NCBI RefSeq assembly: GCF_013300725.1
Contig: NZ_JAAIMM010000032.1
Coordinates: 1-32,438, forward strand
Source of the DNA: Allocoprococcus comes
GTDB lineage: Bacteria; Bacillota; Clostridia; Lachnospirales; Lachnospiraceae
Length of the DNA: 32,438 nt
Direction: 5' to 3'
Numbering within the stretch: position 1 is the stretch's first letter; every line of letters begins with the position of its first letter. Below, piece after piece: positions 6,134-12,482 of the stretch. Position numbers and translations under genes: made by a program. A model generated the notes under the pieces. That model worked only from the letters and a program-made list of their open reading frames with translations. It did no database searches and was not told the origin of the DNA.

Positions 6134-7858
6134 ATGATATATGAGAGAATACAAAAGGGGCGCTTTTTAAAGCGCCCTAATCGATTTACAGCAAAAATAG
6201 AAATAAATGGAAAAGAAGAAACGGTCCATGTGAAGAACACAGGGAGGTGCGCGGAACTTCTGGTTCCGGGAGCAGAGGTGTTTGTCCAGAAGTCTGAAAG
6301 TGCAGGGCGTAAAACAGGCTGGGACCTGATTGGTGTCAGAAAGGCTGACCGGCTGATCAATATGGATTCCCAGGTGACGAACAAAGTGGTGCAGGAATGG
6401 ATTGAAGCCGGGAGATGGTTCAAGGACGTGAAGGTTGTCAGACCGGAAGTTACCTATAAGAATTCCAGGTTTGATCTGTATGTGGAATATGAAGAGAAAA
6501 AAGCGTTTATAGAAGTGAAAGGGGTTACGCTGGAAGAAGAAGGCGTGGTAAAGTTTCCGGATGCACCGAGCGAGCGGGCAGTGAAGCATTTAAAAGAGCT
6601 GGAAGCAGCGGTGCAGGATGGGTACGAGGCTTATGTATTCTTTGTGGTCCAGATGAAAGGAGTACGTTATTTTACACCAAACAGACGGACTCACAAAGAA
6701 TTTGCAGATGTTCTTGCAGAAGCAGCGGAAAACGGAGTTCAGGTGATCGCAAAGGACTGTTTTGTGACGGAGGATTCCATTGCAATTGCGGACGAAGTTC
6801 CGGTAGTACTTACCAATCCACAGCTCTATGAAGCACCGGAGCTGCTTGTGGAATGGTACAGAGAGCGGAAACGGGATCTGCCGTGGAGACATCATGTAAA
6901 TGCCTATCGGGTATGGGTGTCTGAAATTATGCTGCAGCAGACGAGAGTGGAAGCAGTAAAGCCATTTTTTGAGCGTTTCATGACAGAGCTTCCAACGGTA
7001 AAAGATCTTGCCGAGGCACCGGAGGATAAGCTTTTAAAGCTCTGGGAAGGGCTTGGATATTATAACCGGGTACGCAATATGCAAAAAGCAGCGCAGAAGA
7101 TCGAGGAAGAATACGCAGGAAAATTTCCGGAAAATTATGAGGAGATCAAGGCGCTTCCGGGAATTGGAAATTATACGGCAGGGGCAATTTCTTCTTTTGC
7201 CTATGGAATTCCAAAACCGGCAGTGGACGGAAACGTTCTCCGGGTGGTATCAAGACTGCTGGCGAGCGATGCGGATATTATGAAAGCGTCCGTCAGGACA
7301 AAGATAGAAAATGTGATTGAACCGGTGATCCCGGAAGATGCAGCATCGGATTTTAACCAGGGGCTGATCGAACTTGGCGCGATTGTCTGTGTGCCGAATG
7401 GGGAGGCAAAGTGTGAAATCTGTCCTCTTACGGGAATCTGTGAGGCGAAAAGGCTGGGAATCCAGAATGAACTGCCGGTGAAGAAAAAGGCAAAAGCGCG
7501 AAAGATTGAGGAGAGAACCGTTTTGATTTTTAAGGATGGTGATCATGTGGCAATCCGGAAACGACCGGATAAGGGACTGCTTGCAGGTATGTATGAGTTC
7601 CCGAATCTGGACGGAAAGCTTACGATGGACGAAGTAACCGCTTACAGCAAATCTATCGGGCTTGCACCGGTCCGTGTGAAAAAGCTGCGGAATGCGAAGC
7701 ATATTTTCAGTCATATCGAATGGCATATGACTGCGTATGAGGTGATCGTGGATGAACTGGAGAAGAACTGCAAAGAAGAGATGATCTTTGCACATCCGGA
7801 AGAAATACAAAAGGAATATTCCATGCCATCGGCGTTTAGCGCATGGAAGGTGAAATAA
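6134..7858 (+). CDS. mutY: SfsA-MutY fusion: PD-(D/E)XK nuclease-like domain plus adenine DNA glycosylase
   Basis: One uninterrupted 574-aa frame encodes two normally separate proteins. Residues 1 to about 226 are a full SfsA with OB-like N terminus, TGRCAELL, and nuclease-type residues Asp114 (SRFDLY), Glu127 and Lys129 (FIEVKG). Residues about 235-574 are a full MutY, which removes A mispaired with 8-oxoG. It has catalytic Glu264 (WVSEIMLQQT), a helix-hairpin-helix LPGIGNYTAGA (341-351), catalytic Asp365 (VDGNVLR), [4Fe-4S] cysteines 419, 427, 430 and 436, and a C-terminal NUDIX-like 8-oxoG-reading domain with Phe-Ser-His at 525-527. It starts 1 nt after the DeoR stop, with GGGAG (6122-6126) as Shine-Dalgarno. 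The joint has no stop or frameshift and both halves have normal length, so this is a true fusion. The fusion hints at a repair role for the SfsA domain. Confidence 0.93.
   Translation: MIYERIQKGRFLKRPNRFTAKIEINGKEETVHVKNTGRCAELLVPGAEVFVQKSESAGRKTGWDLIGVRKADRLINMDSQVTNKVVQEWIEAGRWFKDVKVVRPEVTYKNSRFDLYVEYEEKKAFIEVKGVTLEEEGVVKFPDAPSERAVKHLKELEAAVQDGYEAYVFFVVQMKGVRYFTPNRRTHKEFADVLAEAAENGVQVIAKDCFVTEDSIAIADEVPVVLTNPQLYEAPELLVEWYRERKRDLPWRHHVNAYRVWVSEIMLQQTRVEAVKPFFERFMTELPTVKDLAEAPEDKLLKLWEGLGYYNRVRNMQKAAQKIEEEYAGKFPENYEEIKALPGIGNYTAGAISSFAYGIPKPAVDGNVLRVVSRLLASDADIMKASVRTKIENVIEPVIPEDAASDFNQGLIELGAIVCVPNGEAKCEICPLTGICEAKRLGIQNELPVKKKAKARKIEERTVLIFKDGDHVAIRKRPDKGLLAGMYEFPNLDGKLTMDEVTAYSKSIGLAPVRVKKLRNAKHIFSHIEWHMTAYEVIVDELEKNCKEEMIFAHPEEIQKEYSMPSAFSAWKVK
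6158..6177 (+). other. Perfect inverted repeat within the first codons of sfsA-mutY
   Basis: GGGCGCTTT (6158-6166) and AAAGCGCCC (6169-6177) form a 9-bp perfect inverted repeat 24 bp after the start codon, spanning codons 9-15. A hairpin here could slow translation or transcription of the fusion gene. It is not followed by a T-run, so it is not a normal terminator. Confidence 0.5.
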
Positions 7859-7861
7859 AAG

Positions 7862-7905
7862 AAGGACATTGCTTTTCGATTTTGCGAAATGCGATGTCCT
7901 TTCTT
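7862..7905. terminator. Bidirectional terminator between mutY and the PAP2 gene
   Basis: AAGGACAT (7862-7869) pairs with ATGTCCTT (7894-7901). An inner helix of TTTCG with CGAAA extends the stem. T-rich stretches follow on the plus strand (TTCTTT) and on the minus strand (TTCTTTTATTT). It separates two convergent genes. Confidence 0.8.
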
Positions 7906-7932
7906 TGGAACAAACAAAACAATTATAAGTGT

Positions 7933-8604
7933 TTAAATCACCTGACGTGCAAGTCGTGGTGACTTTGCGCCTTCCTGTGCATAAATTAGTGAGTACATGA
8001 AATATGCCATCACACATGCAGCAACTACATCCACTACGGAATGTTGCTTCAGGAACATGGTTGACAGAACGATCAGGATACTTAAAACAAGAGATCCTTT
8101 CTGGATCAGTCTGGAGTGCTGAAGCTTCTCGCAATGGGAAATTGCGATGTAACAACAAATAGAGTTGTATACATGAAGACTTGGAAGCACATTCGTAGGT
8201 GTATCCGTCTGATAGATCCGTTTAACCAGCTCGATACAGAAGTTATCACGCGTAAATACTTCCGGTCTCAGGTTCAGTCCGTTCGGAAATACCGTGCAGA
8301 TGATCAGAAAAATGGTCATACCGCTGAACATGATCGCGGAGGCTTTGTAAAATCCCTGTTTATCATTAAAGAACAAATATCCCAGTGTGACTGCAATATA
8401 AGCAAACCACAGCAGGTACGGAATGATGAAATATTCACAGAACGGGATGTAGTCATCGAATACCGAATGGATTACAAAATAATTGTCGGTCACATGGCGT
8501 TCCAGATAAGTAAACCATGGAAAATAAATAAAAGCATATAGTAATACCCACGCATGGCTGTATGTATGCATCAGTGTCTTTAATTTGTTTGAAATATGAC
8601 TCAT
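7933..8604 (-). CDS. PAP2-family membrane phosphatase
   Basis: This 223-aa multi-spanning membrane protein has the PAP2 signature in reduced form. PSLHV at 141-145 is motif 2, and Ser181 with KQHSVVDV (His188, Asp192) is motif 3. An N-terminal helix pair and a FPNGL loop resemble the PAP2_3 / inositol-phosphotransferase-like subgroup. Members hydrolyse phosphatidate-type lipids or polyprenyl pyrophosphates, or transfer lipid head groups. The substrate is unknown. It lies near a GDPD and a diacylglycerol-kinase-like gene on the same strand, but has its own promoter. The start is preceded by AAGGAG 11 nt upstream, a rather long spacing. Confidence 0.85.
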   Translation of the reverse strand: MSHISNKLKTLMHTYSHAWVLLYAFIYFPWFTYLERHVTDNYFVIHSVFDDYIPFCEYFIIPYLLWFAYIAVTLGYLFFNDKQGFYKASAIMFSGMTIFLIICTVFPNGLNLRPEVFTRDNFCIELVKRIYQTDTPTNVLPSLHVYNSICCYIAISHCEKLQHSRLIQKGSLVLSILIVLSTMFLKQHSVVDVVAACVMAYFMYSLIYAQEGAKSPRLARQVI

Positions 8605-8655
8605 GATAAGATCAGCTCCTTCGGGTGAAGATGTTTCTTCCTTGTTACTAGAGGT

Positions 8656-8684
8656 AGTATAACATTAAAAATTTTTCTCGACAA
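8656..8684 (-). promoter_or_regulatory. Promoter of the PAP2 gene
   Basis: On the minus strand, TTGTCG (8679-8684), a 17-bp spacer and TATACT (8656-8661) lie about 50 bp upstream of the PAP2 start. The 116-bp gap to the GDPD gene holds this and A/T-rich sequence only. Confidence 0.6.
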
Positions 8685-8720
8685 CAGACTTCATAAAACA
8701 TTCATATTTTTTTCTATTCT

Positions 8721-9542
8721 CTATTTTACGGAGAAACCTTCAAAGATATACATATCATATTTATTCCGTGCAGTTTTATAAGCTTTTTGATTGCGGAGTG
8801 TCCAGACTGCCATCGGAATACGGTACAGATAGCGGTTCAGCCAGACGGAAGGATTGCCGGCATCTGCAAGTTTATAAGAAATAAAGTCCGGACGACAGAT
8901 CAGGTTGGTCAGCAGGAACTGTACACAAAAGCGTGCCAGAAAAGGATTTTCCGGATTTGTGCGAGTCAGGGCAGAAGAAAGCTGTCCACGAAGAACCTGA
9001 GGCGCATGCTTGTGAAACCATCGGATTCCAAGGGAGTTGAAGGACTGGATCATATAAGGTCCTTTATAATCCTTTAAAATATCCCATGCAGCAGGACAGA
9101 GCTTCATATTGCTGTCCGGAAGCTTCAGTTCAATCAGAAGAGGAACCCGCCCATTGACATAGCGAAGAACATCTGAAAAAAGTGGCATATGCTCCGAAGT
9201 TCCGGAAAGATGCAGGTGCTGTAGCGTATCAAACGTGGAATCTTCAACTGTCCCTTCGGCATTGCAGATCCGCTTTAAAGACTCGTCATGGAATACGACT
9301 ACTTTTCCATCACGGGTGAGATGGATATCAAGTTCGATGGCAAGATTTTGTTTTACTGCCTCACGAAATGCCGGCATAGAATTCTCGGGAATCAGCCGGG
9401 AAGAATCATGTAGTCCGCGATGGGCATAATCCCGCTCGAGATAAGGAAGGATTTTGCTTCGGCGGGAAGTATTCGGCATGATCATATATAAATATAAGAA
9501 AAAACATACAACAACAGTTAAAAGAATCCAAAACAACAGCAT
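8721..9542 (-). CDS. Glycerophosphodiester phosphodiesterase, membrane-anchored
   Basis: This 273-aa protein has one N-terminal transmembrane helix (about residues 2-22) followed by a GDPD TIM-barrel domain. Motifs are AHRG at 40-43, ENS at 54-56, ELDIHLT with the metal-binding Glu/Asp pair, and the catalytic VFHDESLKR. It should cleave glycerophosphodiesters to glycerol-3-phosphate and an alcohol at or outside the membrane. It is 17 bp downstream of the lipid-kinase gene and has its own Shine-Dalgarno (AAGGGG), so the two are likely co-transcribed. The C-terminal part, with Trp-rich strand and AVWTLRN, is complete for the family. The natural substrate (phospholipid deacylation products or a lipoteichoic-acid-type polymer) cannot be told. 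Confidence 0.88.
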   Translation of the reverse strand: MLLFWILLTVVVCFFLYLYMIMPNTSRRSKILPYLERDYAHRGLHDSSRLIPENSMPAFREAVKQNLAIELDIHLTRDGKVVVFHDESLKRICNAEGTVEDSTFDTLQHLHLSGTSEHMPLFSDVLRYVNGRVPLLIELKLPDSNMKLCPAAWDILKDYKGPYMIQSFNSLGIRWFHKHAPQVLRGQLSSALTRTNPENPFLARFCVQFLLTNLICRPDFISYKLADAGNPSVWLNRYLYRIPMAVWTLRNQKAYKTARNKYDMYIFEGFSVK

Positions 9543-9559
9543 AGAAAAGTCCCCTTCTT

Positions 9560-10474
9560 TTACGTAATAATTTTCAGTGTCTCAGGTTCGAGAGAGAACG
9601 AAACATCCTTCTGGAGATAAATCGGTTCGCCGTCAGAATGTACCGGAAGTGCTACTTTTGAGTGTACTTCTGCTTTTTTACAGCGGAAAATATGTACGCC
9701 TGGAAGTCGGGTATGCTTTCCGGAAAACACAGTCGGCAGAATTGCCAGAGCAATAATTTTGGGAACATCTGCAATCACAATAAAGTCCAGCAGATCATCA
9801 TCCGGTTTGGCATCCGGGCAGAATTTGCATCCACCACCTTCATAAGGAAGATTAAATGCAGAGGCAAAGAAAACCCGTTTAAAATGAAGTCTTTTGGTAT
9901 CGTCCAGAAGGATTTCCATCTCATCTGGCTGACAGCGGCGCAGACGGTAGAGTGAGCAGGCTGCGTAGGCAAGTTTGCCTAGACCGAGCCGGTTAAAAAA
10001 GACTTTAACCCTGGAAATACAAAGCTGATGGCAGATTGCTGCATCGTATCCGATTCCGGAACTGACGGCAAAACGGTGAACCTTGTCATGATAGTGCAGT
10101 ACACCAAGATTGATCTTGCGCGTCTGGTCAGAATGCAGCACCAGATCCAGAGCTTTCATGGTATCGGATGGAAGGGCAAGTCCCCTGCCAAAATCATTGC
10201 CAGAGCCGATCGGAATGTAACCGAGGGTAACCTGGCTTAAATTCTGCAGACCACAGATTACTTCATCCACACTTCCATCACCACCAAGTACAACGATCGT
10301 AACCGGATCCCCGGAGGCGGTAAGCTCGGCGGCAATCTCCGTTGCGTGATGCCGGTGATGTGTAAAATGGATCTGGTAATCTATATGTTCTGCTATCAGC
10401 TTTAATTTAATCTTTTCCCATAGTGCAAGTCCCTGCCCCGAGCGGGCGTTAGGATTGGCTATAAAATGATACAT
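9560..10474 (-). CDS. Diacylglycerol kinase-family lipid kinase (YegS/DagK-like)
   Basis: This 304-aa protein starts with FIANPNARSG, the nucleotide-phosphate-binding opening of the DAGK catalytic family. It has the key loop VVLGGDGSVDEV, with Ser in place of the commoner Thr of GGDGT, and then IPIGSGNDFGRG. The C-terminal beta-sandwich half ends with SLEPETL. Such enzymes phosphorylate diacylglycerol or related lipids with ATP at the membrane inner face, recycling diacylglycerol into phosphatidate. It is first in a two-gene minus-strand unit with the GDPD. The start has AAGGGA at a suitable distance. Lipid specificity is unresolved. Confidence 0.9.
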   Translation of the reverse strand: MYHFIANPNARSGQGLALWEKIKLKLIAEHIDYQIHFTHHRHHATEIAAELTASGDPVTIVVLGGDGSVDEVICGLQNLSQVTLGYIPIGSGNDFGRGLALPSDTMKALDLVLHSDQTRKINLGVLHYHDKVHRFAVSSGIGYDAAICHQLCISRVKVFFNRLGLGKLAYAACSLYRLRRCQPDEMEILLDDTKRLHFKRVFFASAFNLPYEGGGCKFCPDAKPDDDLLDFIVIADVPKIIALAILPTVFSGKHTRLPGVHIFRCKKAEVHSKVALPVHSDGEPIYLQKDVSFSLEPETLKIIT

Positions 10475-10508
10475 AAAGTCATCCCTTCACTTTTGTAAAT
10501 TTAGTTTC

Positions 10509-10540
10509 ATTCTAGCATCGGAATGAGAGGATATTGTCAA
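10509..10540 (-). promoter_or_regulatory. Candidate promoter of the lipid kinase-GDPD operon
   Basis: On the minus strand there is a perfect TTGACA (10535-10540) and an extended -10, TGC-TAGAAT (hexamer 10509-10514). The 20-bp spacing is longer than ideal, so the extended -10 may be the working element. Confidence 0.4.
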
Positions 10541-10566
10541 AAAAACAATAAAAATGCAAAAATTTA

Positions 10567-10595
10567 TTGAGGCAGAGTGTTAAAAGTGCTATTCT
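10567..10595 (+). promoter_or_regulatory. Candidate promoter of lrgAB
   Basis: TTGAGG (10567-10572), a 17-bp spacer and TATTCT (10590-10595) preceded by TGC (extended -10) lie 47 bp upstream of the GTG start of lrgA. Confidence 0.5.
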
Positions 10596-10641
10596 GGTAC
10601 ATGTGTTAAAAAATGGACATAAAATGAATGGAGGTAATGCT

Positions 10642-11001
10642 GTGAAATTTATAAGACAATTTTTGATTATCATATTGATTTCTTTTGCAGGAGAGCTTTT
10701 GCATGCAATCCTTCCACTACCGGTTCCTGCAAGTATTTATGGCTTGCTGATCTTACTGGCAGGTTTGCAGACAAAAGTAATTCCCTTGAAAGCAGTTGAT
10801 GAAGCCGGTGGATTTCTGATTGAAATCATGCCGATGCTTTTTATCCCTGCAGGAGTAGGGCTGATGGTATCATGGGGAGACTTAAAACCGGTTCTTGTTC
10901 CGATCATCGTTACGATTGTAGTGACAACAGTGCTGGTTATGGGCGTGAGTGGAAGAACCGCTCAGTTTGTACTGAAGAAAGAGGAGAAGAAGGATGAGTA
11001 A
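10642..11001 (+). CDS. lrgA: LrgA/CidA-family holin-like membrane protein
   Basis: This 119-aa membrane protein with about four hydrophobic helices carries the family features LLHAILPLPVPASIYGLL and MPMLFIPAGVGLM. LrgA/CidA proteins modulate murein hydrolase activity or export of small metabolites such as pyruvate, together with LrgB. The GTG at 10642 is the preferred start because GGAGGT (10630-10635) sits 6 nt before it; the upstream ATG at 10624 has no such site. The gene overlaps lrgB by 8 bp, implying translational coupling. No LytSR two-component system is present nearby, so its control is not evident here. Confidence 0.9.
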   Translation: MKFIRQFLIIILISFAGELLHAILPLPVPASIYGLLILLAGLQTKVIPLKAVDEAGGFLIEIMPMLFIPAGVGLMVSWGDLKPVLVPIIVTIVVTTVLVMGVSGRTAQFVLKKEEKKDE

Positions 11002-11686
11002 TATGCTGCATGGATCGACCTTTTTTTGTATGGCGATCAGTCTTTTTGGATATGAGGCCGGAATTTTTCTGCGTAAAAAGTTAAAAATTGGTATCTTCAA
11101 TCCACTTCTTGTTTCGATTATTTTTGTAATTATCGTACTAAAAGTGACTGGAATTGATTATGATACTTATGATAAGGGAGCGAATGTACTGAGCTACCTT
11201 CTGACACCGTCTACAGTCTGTCTTGCAATTCCGCTTTATCAGCAGATGAATCTTCTTAAGAAGAATCTGAAAGCGATCATTGCAGGAATTACAACAGGTG
11301 TATTTGCCAGCCTTGCCGGTGTATGGGTATTTTCTATGTTGTTCCACCTGAAAAAGCAGTTCTATGTAACGCTTCTTCCAAAATCAATTACCACAGCGAT
11401 CGGTATGGGAATCTCGGAAGAGCTTGGTGGAATTGTGACGATTACAGTTGCTGCGATCGTAATTACCGGGATTATTGGAAATATGTTTGCAGAGGGAATC
11501 TGTAAGCTCTGCAAAATTGAACATCCGATTGCAAAAGGACTGGCAATCGGAACAGCTTCCCATGCTATGGGAACGGCAAAGGCAATGGAAATCGGAGAGA
11601 TTGAAGGAGCAATGAGCAGTCTCTCTATTGCGGTGGCCGGATTGATGACGGTTGTAGGTGCATCGATTTTCTATCACCTGTATTAG
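10994..11686 (+). CDS. lrgB: LrgB-family membrane protein
   Basis: This 230-aa polytopic membrane protein matches LrgB/CidB. Landmarks are GYEAGIFLRKK, FNPLLVSII, LTPSTVCLAIPLYQQ, LLPKSITTAIGMGISEELGG and IGTASHAMGTAKAMEIGE. It is the partner of LrgA in a putative holin/antiholin or metabolite-transport complex. GAGGAG (10981-10986) gives a 7-nt spacing to the ATG, and the start lies inside the last codons of lrgA. The downstream kinase-like gene begins 17 bp after the stop and is probably on the same message. Confidence 0.92.
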   Translation: MSNMLHGSTFFCMAISLFGYEAGIFLRKKLKIGIFNPLLVSIIFVIIVLKVTGIDYDTYDKGANVLSYLLTPSTVCLAIPLYQQMNLLKKNLKAIIAGITTGVFASLAGVWVFSMLFHLKKQFYVTLLPKSITTAIGMGISEELGGIVTITVAAIVITGIIGNMFAEGICKLCKIEHPIAKGLAIGTASHAMGTAKAMEIGEIEGAMSSLSIAVAGLMTVVGASIFYHLY

Positions 11687-11703
11687 AGAGGAGTGTGCAG
11701 AAT

Positions 11704-12297
11704 ATGGAGAAAACAATTATCTGTATCGGACGGGAATATGGAAGTGGCGGACATGAAATCGGTGAATTGCTGGCAAAGCGTACCGGTTATGCGTTTTACG
11801 ATAAAGAGAAGCTGTTTGAAATTGCAAAGGTGCGCGGATATGAGAACGAAATGCAGGAGTATCTGGATGAACAGCCGGTGGACAGCCTTCTTTATTCAAT
11901 CGCAATGAATTTTGCAGAACCGAAGAAGACACCATATCCATTTAAGCTGATTGAAGAGCTTGTGGAAGAAGGACCATGTATTATTATGGGAAGGTGCGCA
12001 GGTTATCTGATGAGAAACCGAGAAGAAGCTTTTAGTGTATTTGTCCATGCAGATATGGAAACACGAATTGAACGCGTGAAAGAGCGTGATCATATTACAA
12101 GCAGAATGAAAGCGAAACGTAAGATCCAGGATGTGGATGAGAAAAGAAGCGCTTTTCGTAAGGATTATACCGGACAGGAATGGGGAATGTCGAAGAATTA
12201 TGATCTTTCGGTCAGCACTACAGAGTTGTCCTATGATCAGGCGGCAGATCTGATTCTGTATTATAAGAAGATGGCAGAAGAATCTGACAGAGCTTAG
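11704..12297 (+). CDS. Cytidylate kinase-like P-loop protein
   Basis: This 197-aa protein opens with an unusual P-loop, GREYGSGGHEIG, typical of the cytidylate-kinase-like family that is distinct from the housekeeping Cmk. A lid-like region with R/K-rich ERVKERDHITSRMKAKRKI follows, then RSAFRKDYTGQEWG, which would contact nucleotide phosphates. The conserved MGRCAGYLMRN segment fits the same family. Substrate and role are not established for these proteins. It is 17 bp downstream of lrgB and may be co-expressed. The ATG at 11704 is chosen because GAGAGGAG (11686-11693) gives a 10-nt spacing; the GTG at 11695 would be only 1 nt away. Confidence 0.8.
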   Translation: MEKTIICIGREYGSGGHEIGELLAKRTGYAFYDKEKLFEIAKVRGYENEMQEYLDEQPVDSLLYSIAMNFAEPKKTPYPFKLIEELVEEGPCIIMGRCAGYLMRNREEAFSVFVHADMETRIERVKERDHITSRMKAKRKIQDVDEKRSAFRKDYTGQEWGMSKNYDLSVSTTELSYDQAADLILYYKKMAEESDRA

Positions 12298-12334
12298 AGG
12301 GAATAAAAAGAATATACTATTTTGTTGAATTCAA

Positions 12335-12369
12335 AAATGGGAAATGACATGGCAGGTCATTTCCCATTT
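12335..12369 (-). terminator. Intrinsic terminator, mainly for the hydrogenase operon
   Basis: A perfect 14-bp stem (12335-12348 with 12356-12369) surrounds a 7-nt loop. On the minus strand it is followed directly by TTTTTG. On the plus strand only CTGGATTTT follows. It sits in the convergent gap after both the kinase-like gene and hydA. Confidence 0.8.
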
Positions 12370-12380
12370 CTGGATTTTAG

Positions 12381-12438
12381 AGATATAGAAGGGCTCAATT
12401 TCTATATCTTAGTTTATAGAATACTCGGTTTCTATAAA
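12381..12438. repeat. Two adjacent hairpins sharing a TATAGAA / TTCTATA core
   Basis: AGATATAGAA (12381-12390) pairs with TTCTATATCT (12400-12409). TTTATAGAA (12413-12421) pairs with TTCTATAAA (12430-12438). They lie downstream of hydA, before its terminator. No T-run follows either. They may be a 3' UTR structure or a decayed operator-like repeat. Confidence 0.5.
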
Positions 12439-12482
12439 TTATTTATATATTCGTTACAATCTTTTAGAGGGCAAAATTTGAT

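Noticed and set aside
5443-6423. 326-aa minus-strand ORF
   Set aside because: Antisense shadow of the DeoR gene and the start of sfsA-mutY; no motif or ribosome site.
7388-7441. MutY iron-sulphur spacing C-x7-C-x2-C-x5-C instead of C-x6
   Set aside because: As I recall, the one-residue insertion (VPNGEAK) is common in clostridial MutY and does not indicate a defect.
7250-8158. 302-aa minus-strand ORF
   Set aside because: Overlaps mutY antisense and the PAP2 gene in another frame, and crosses a strong terminator.
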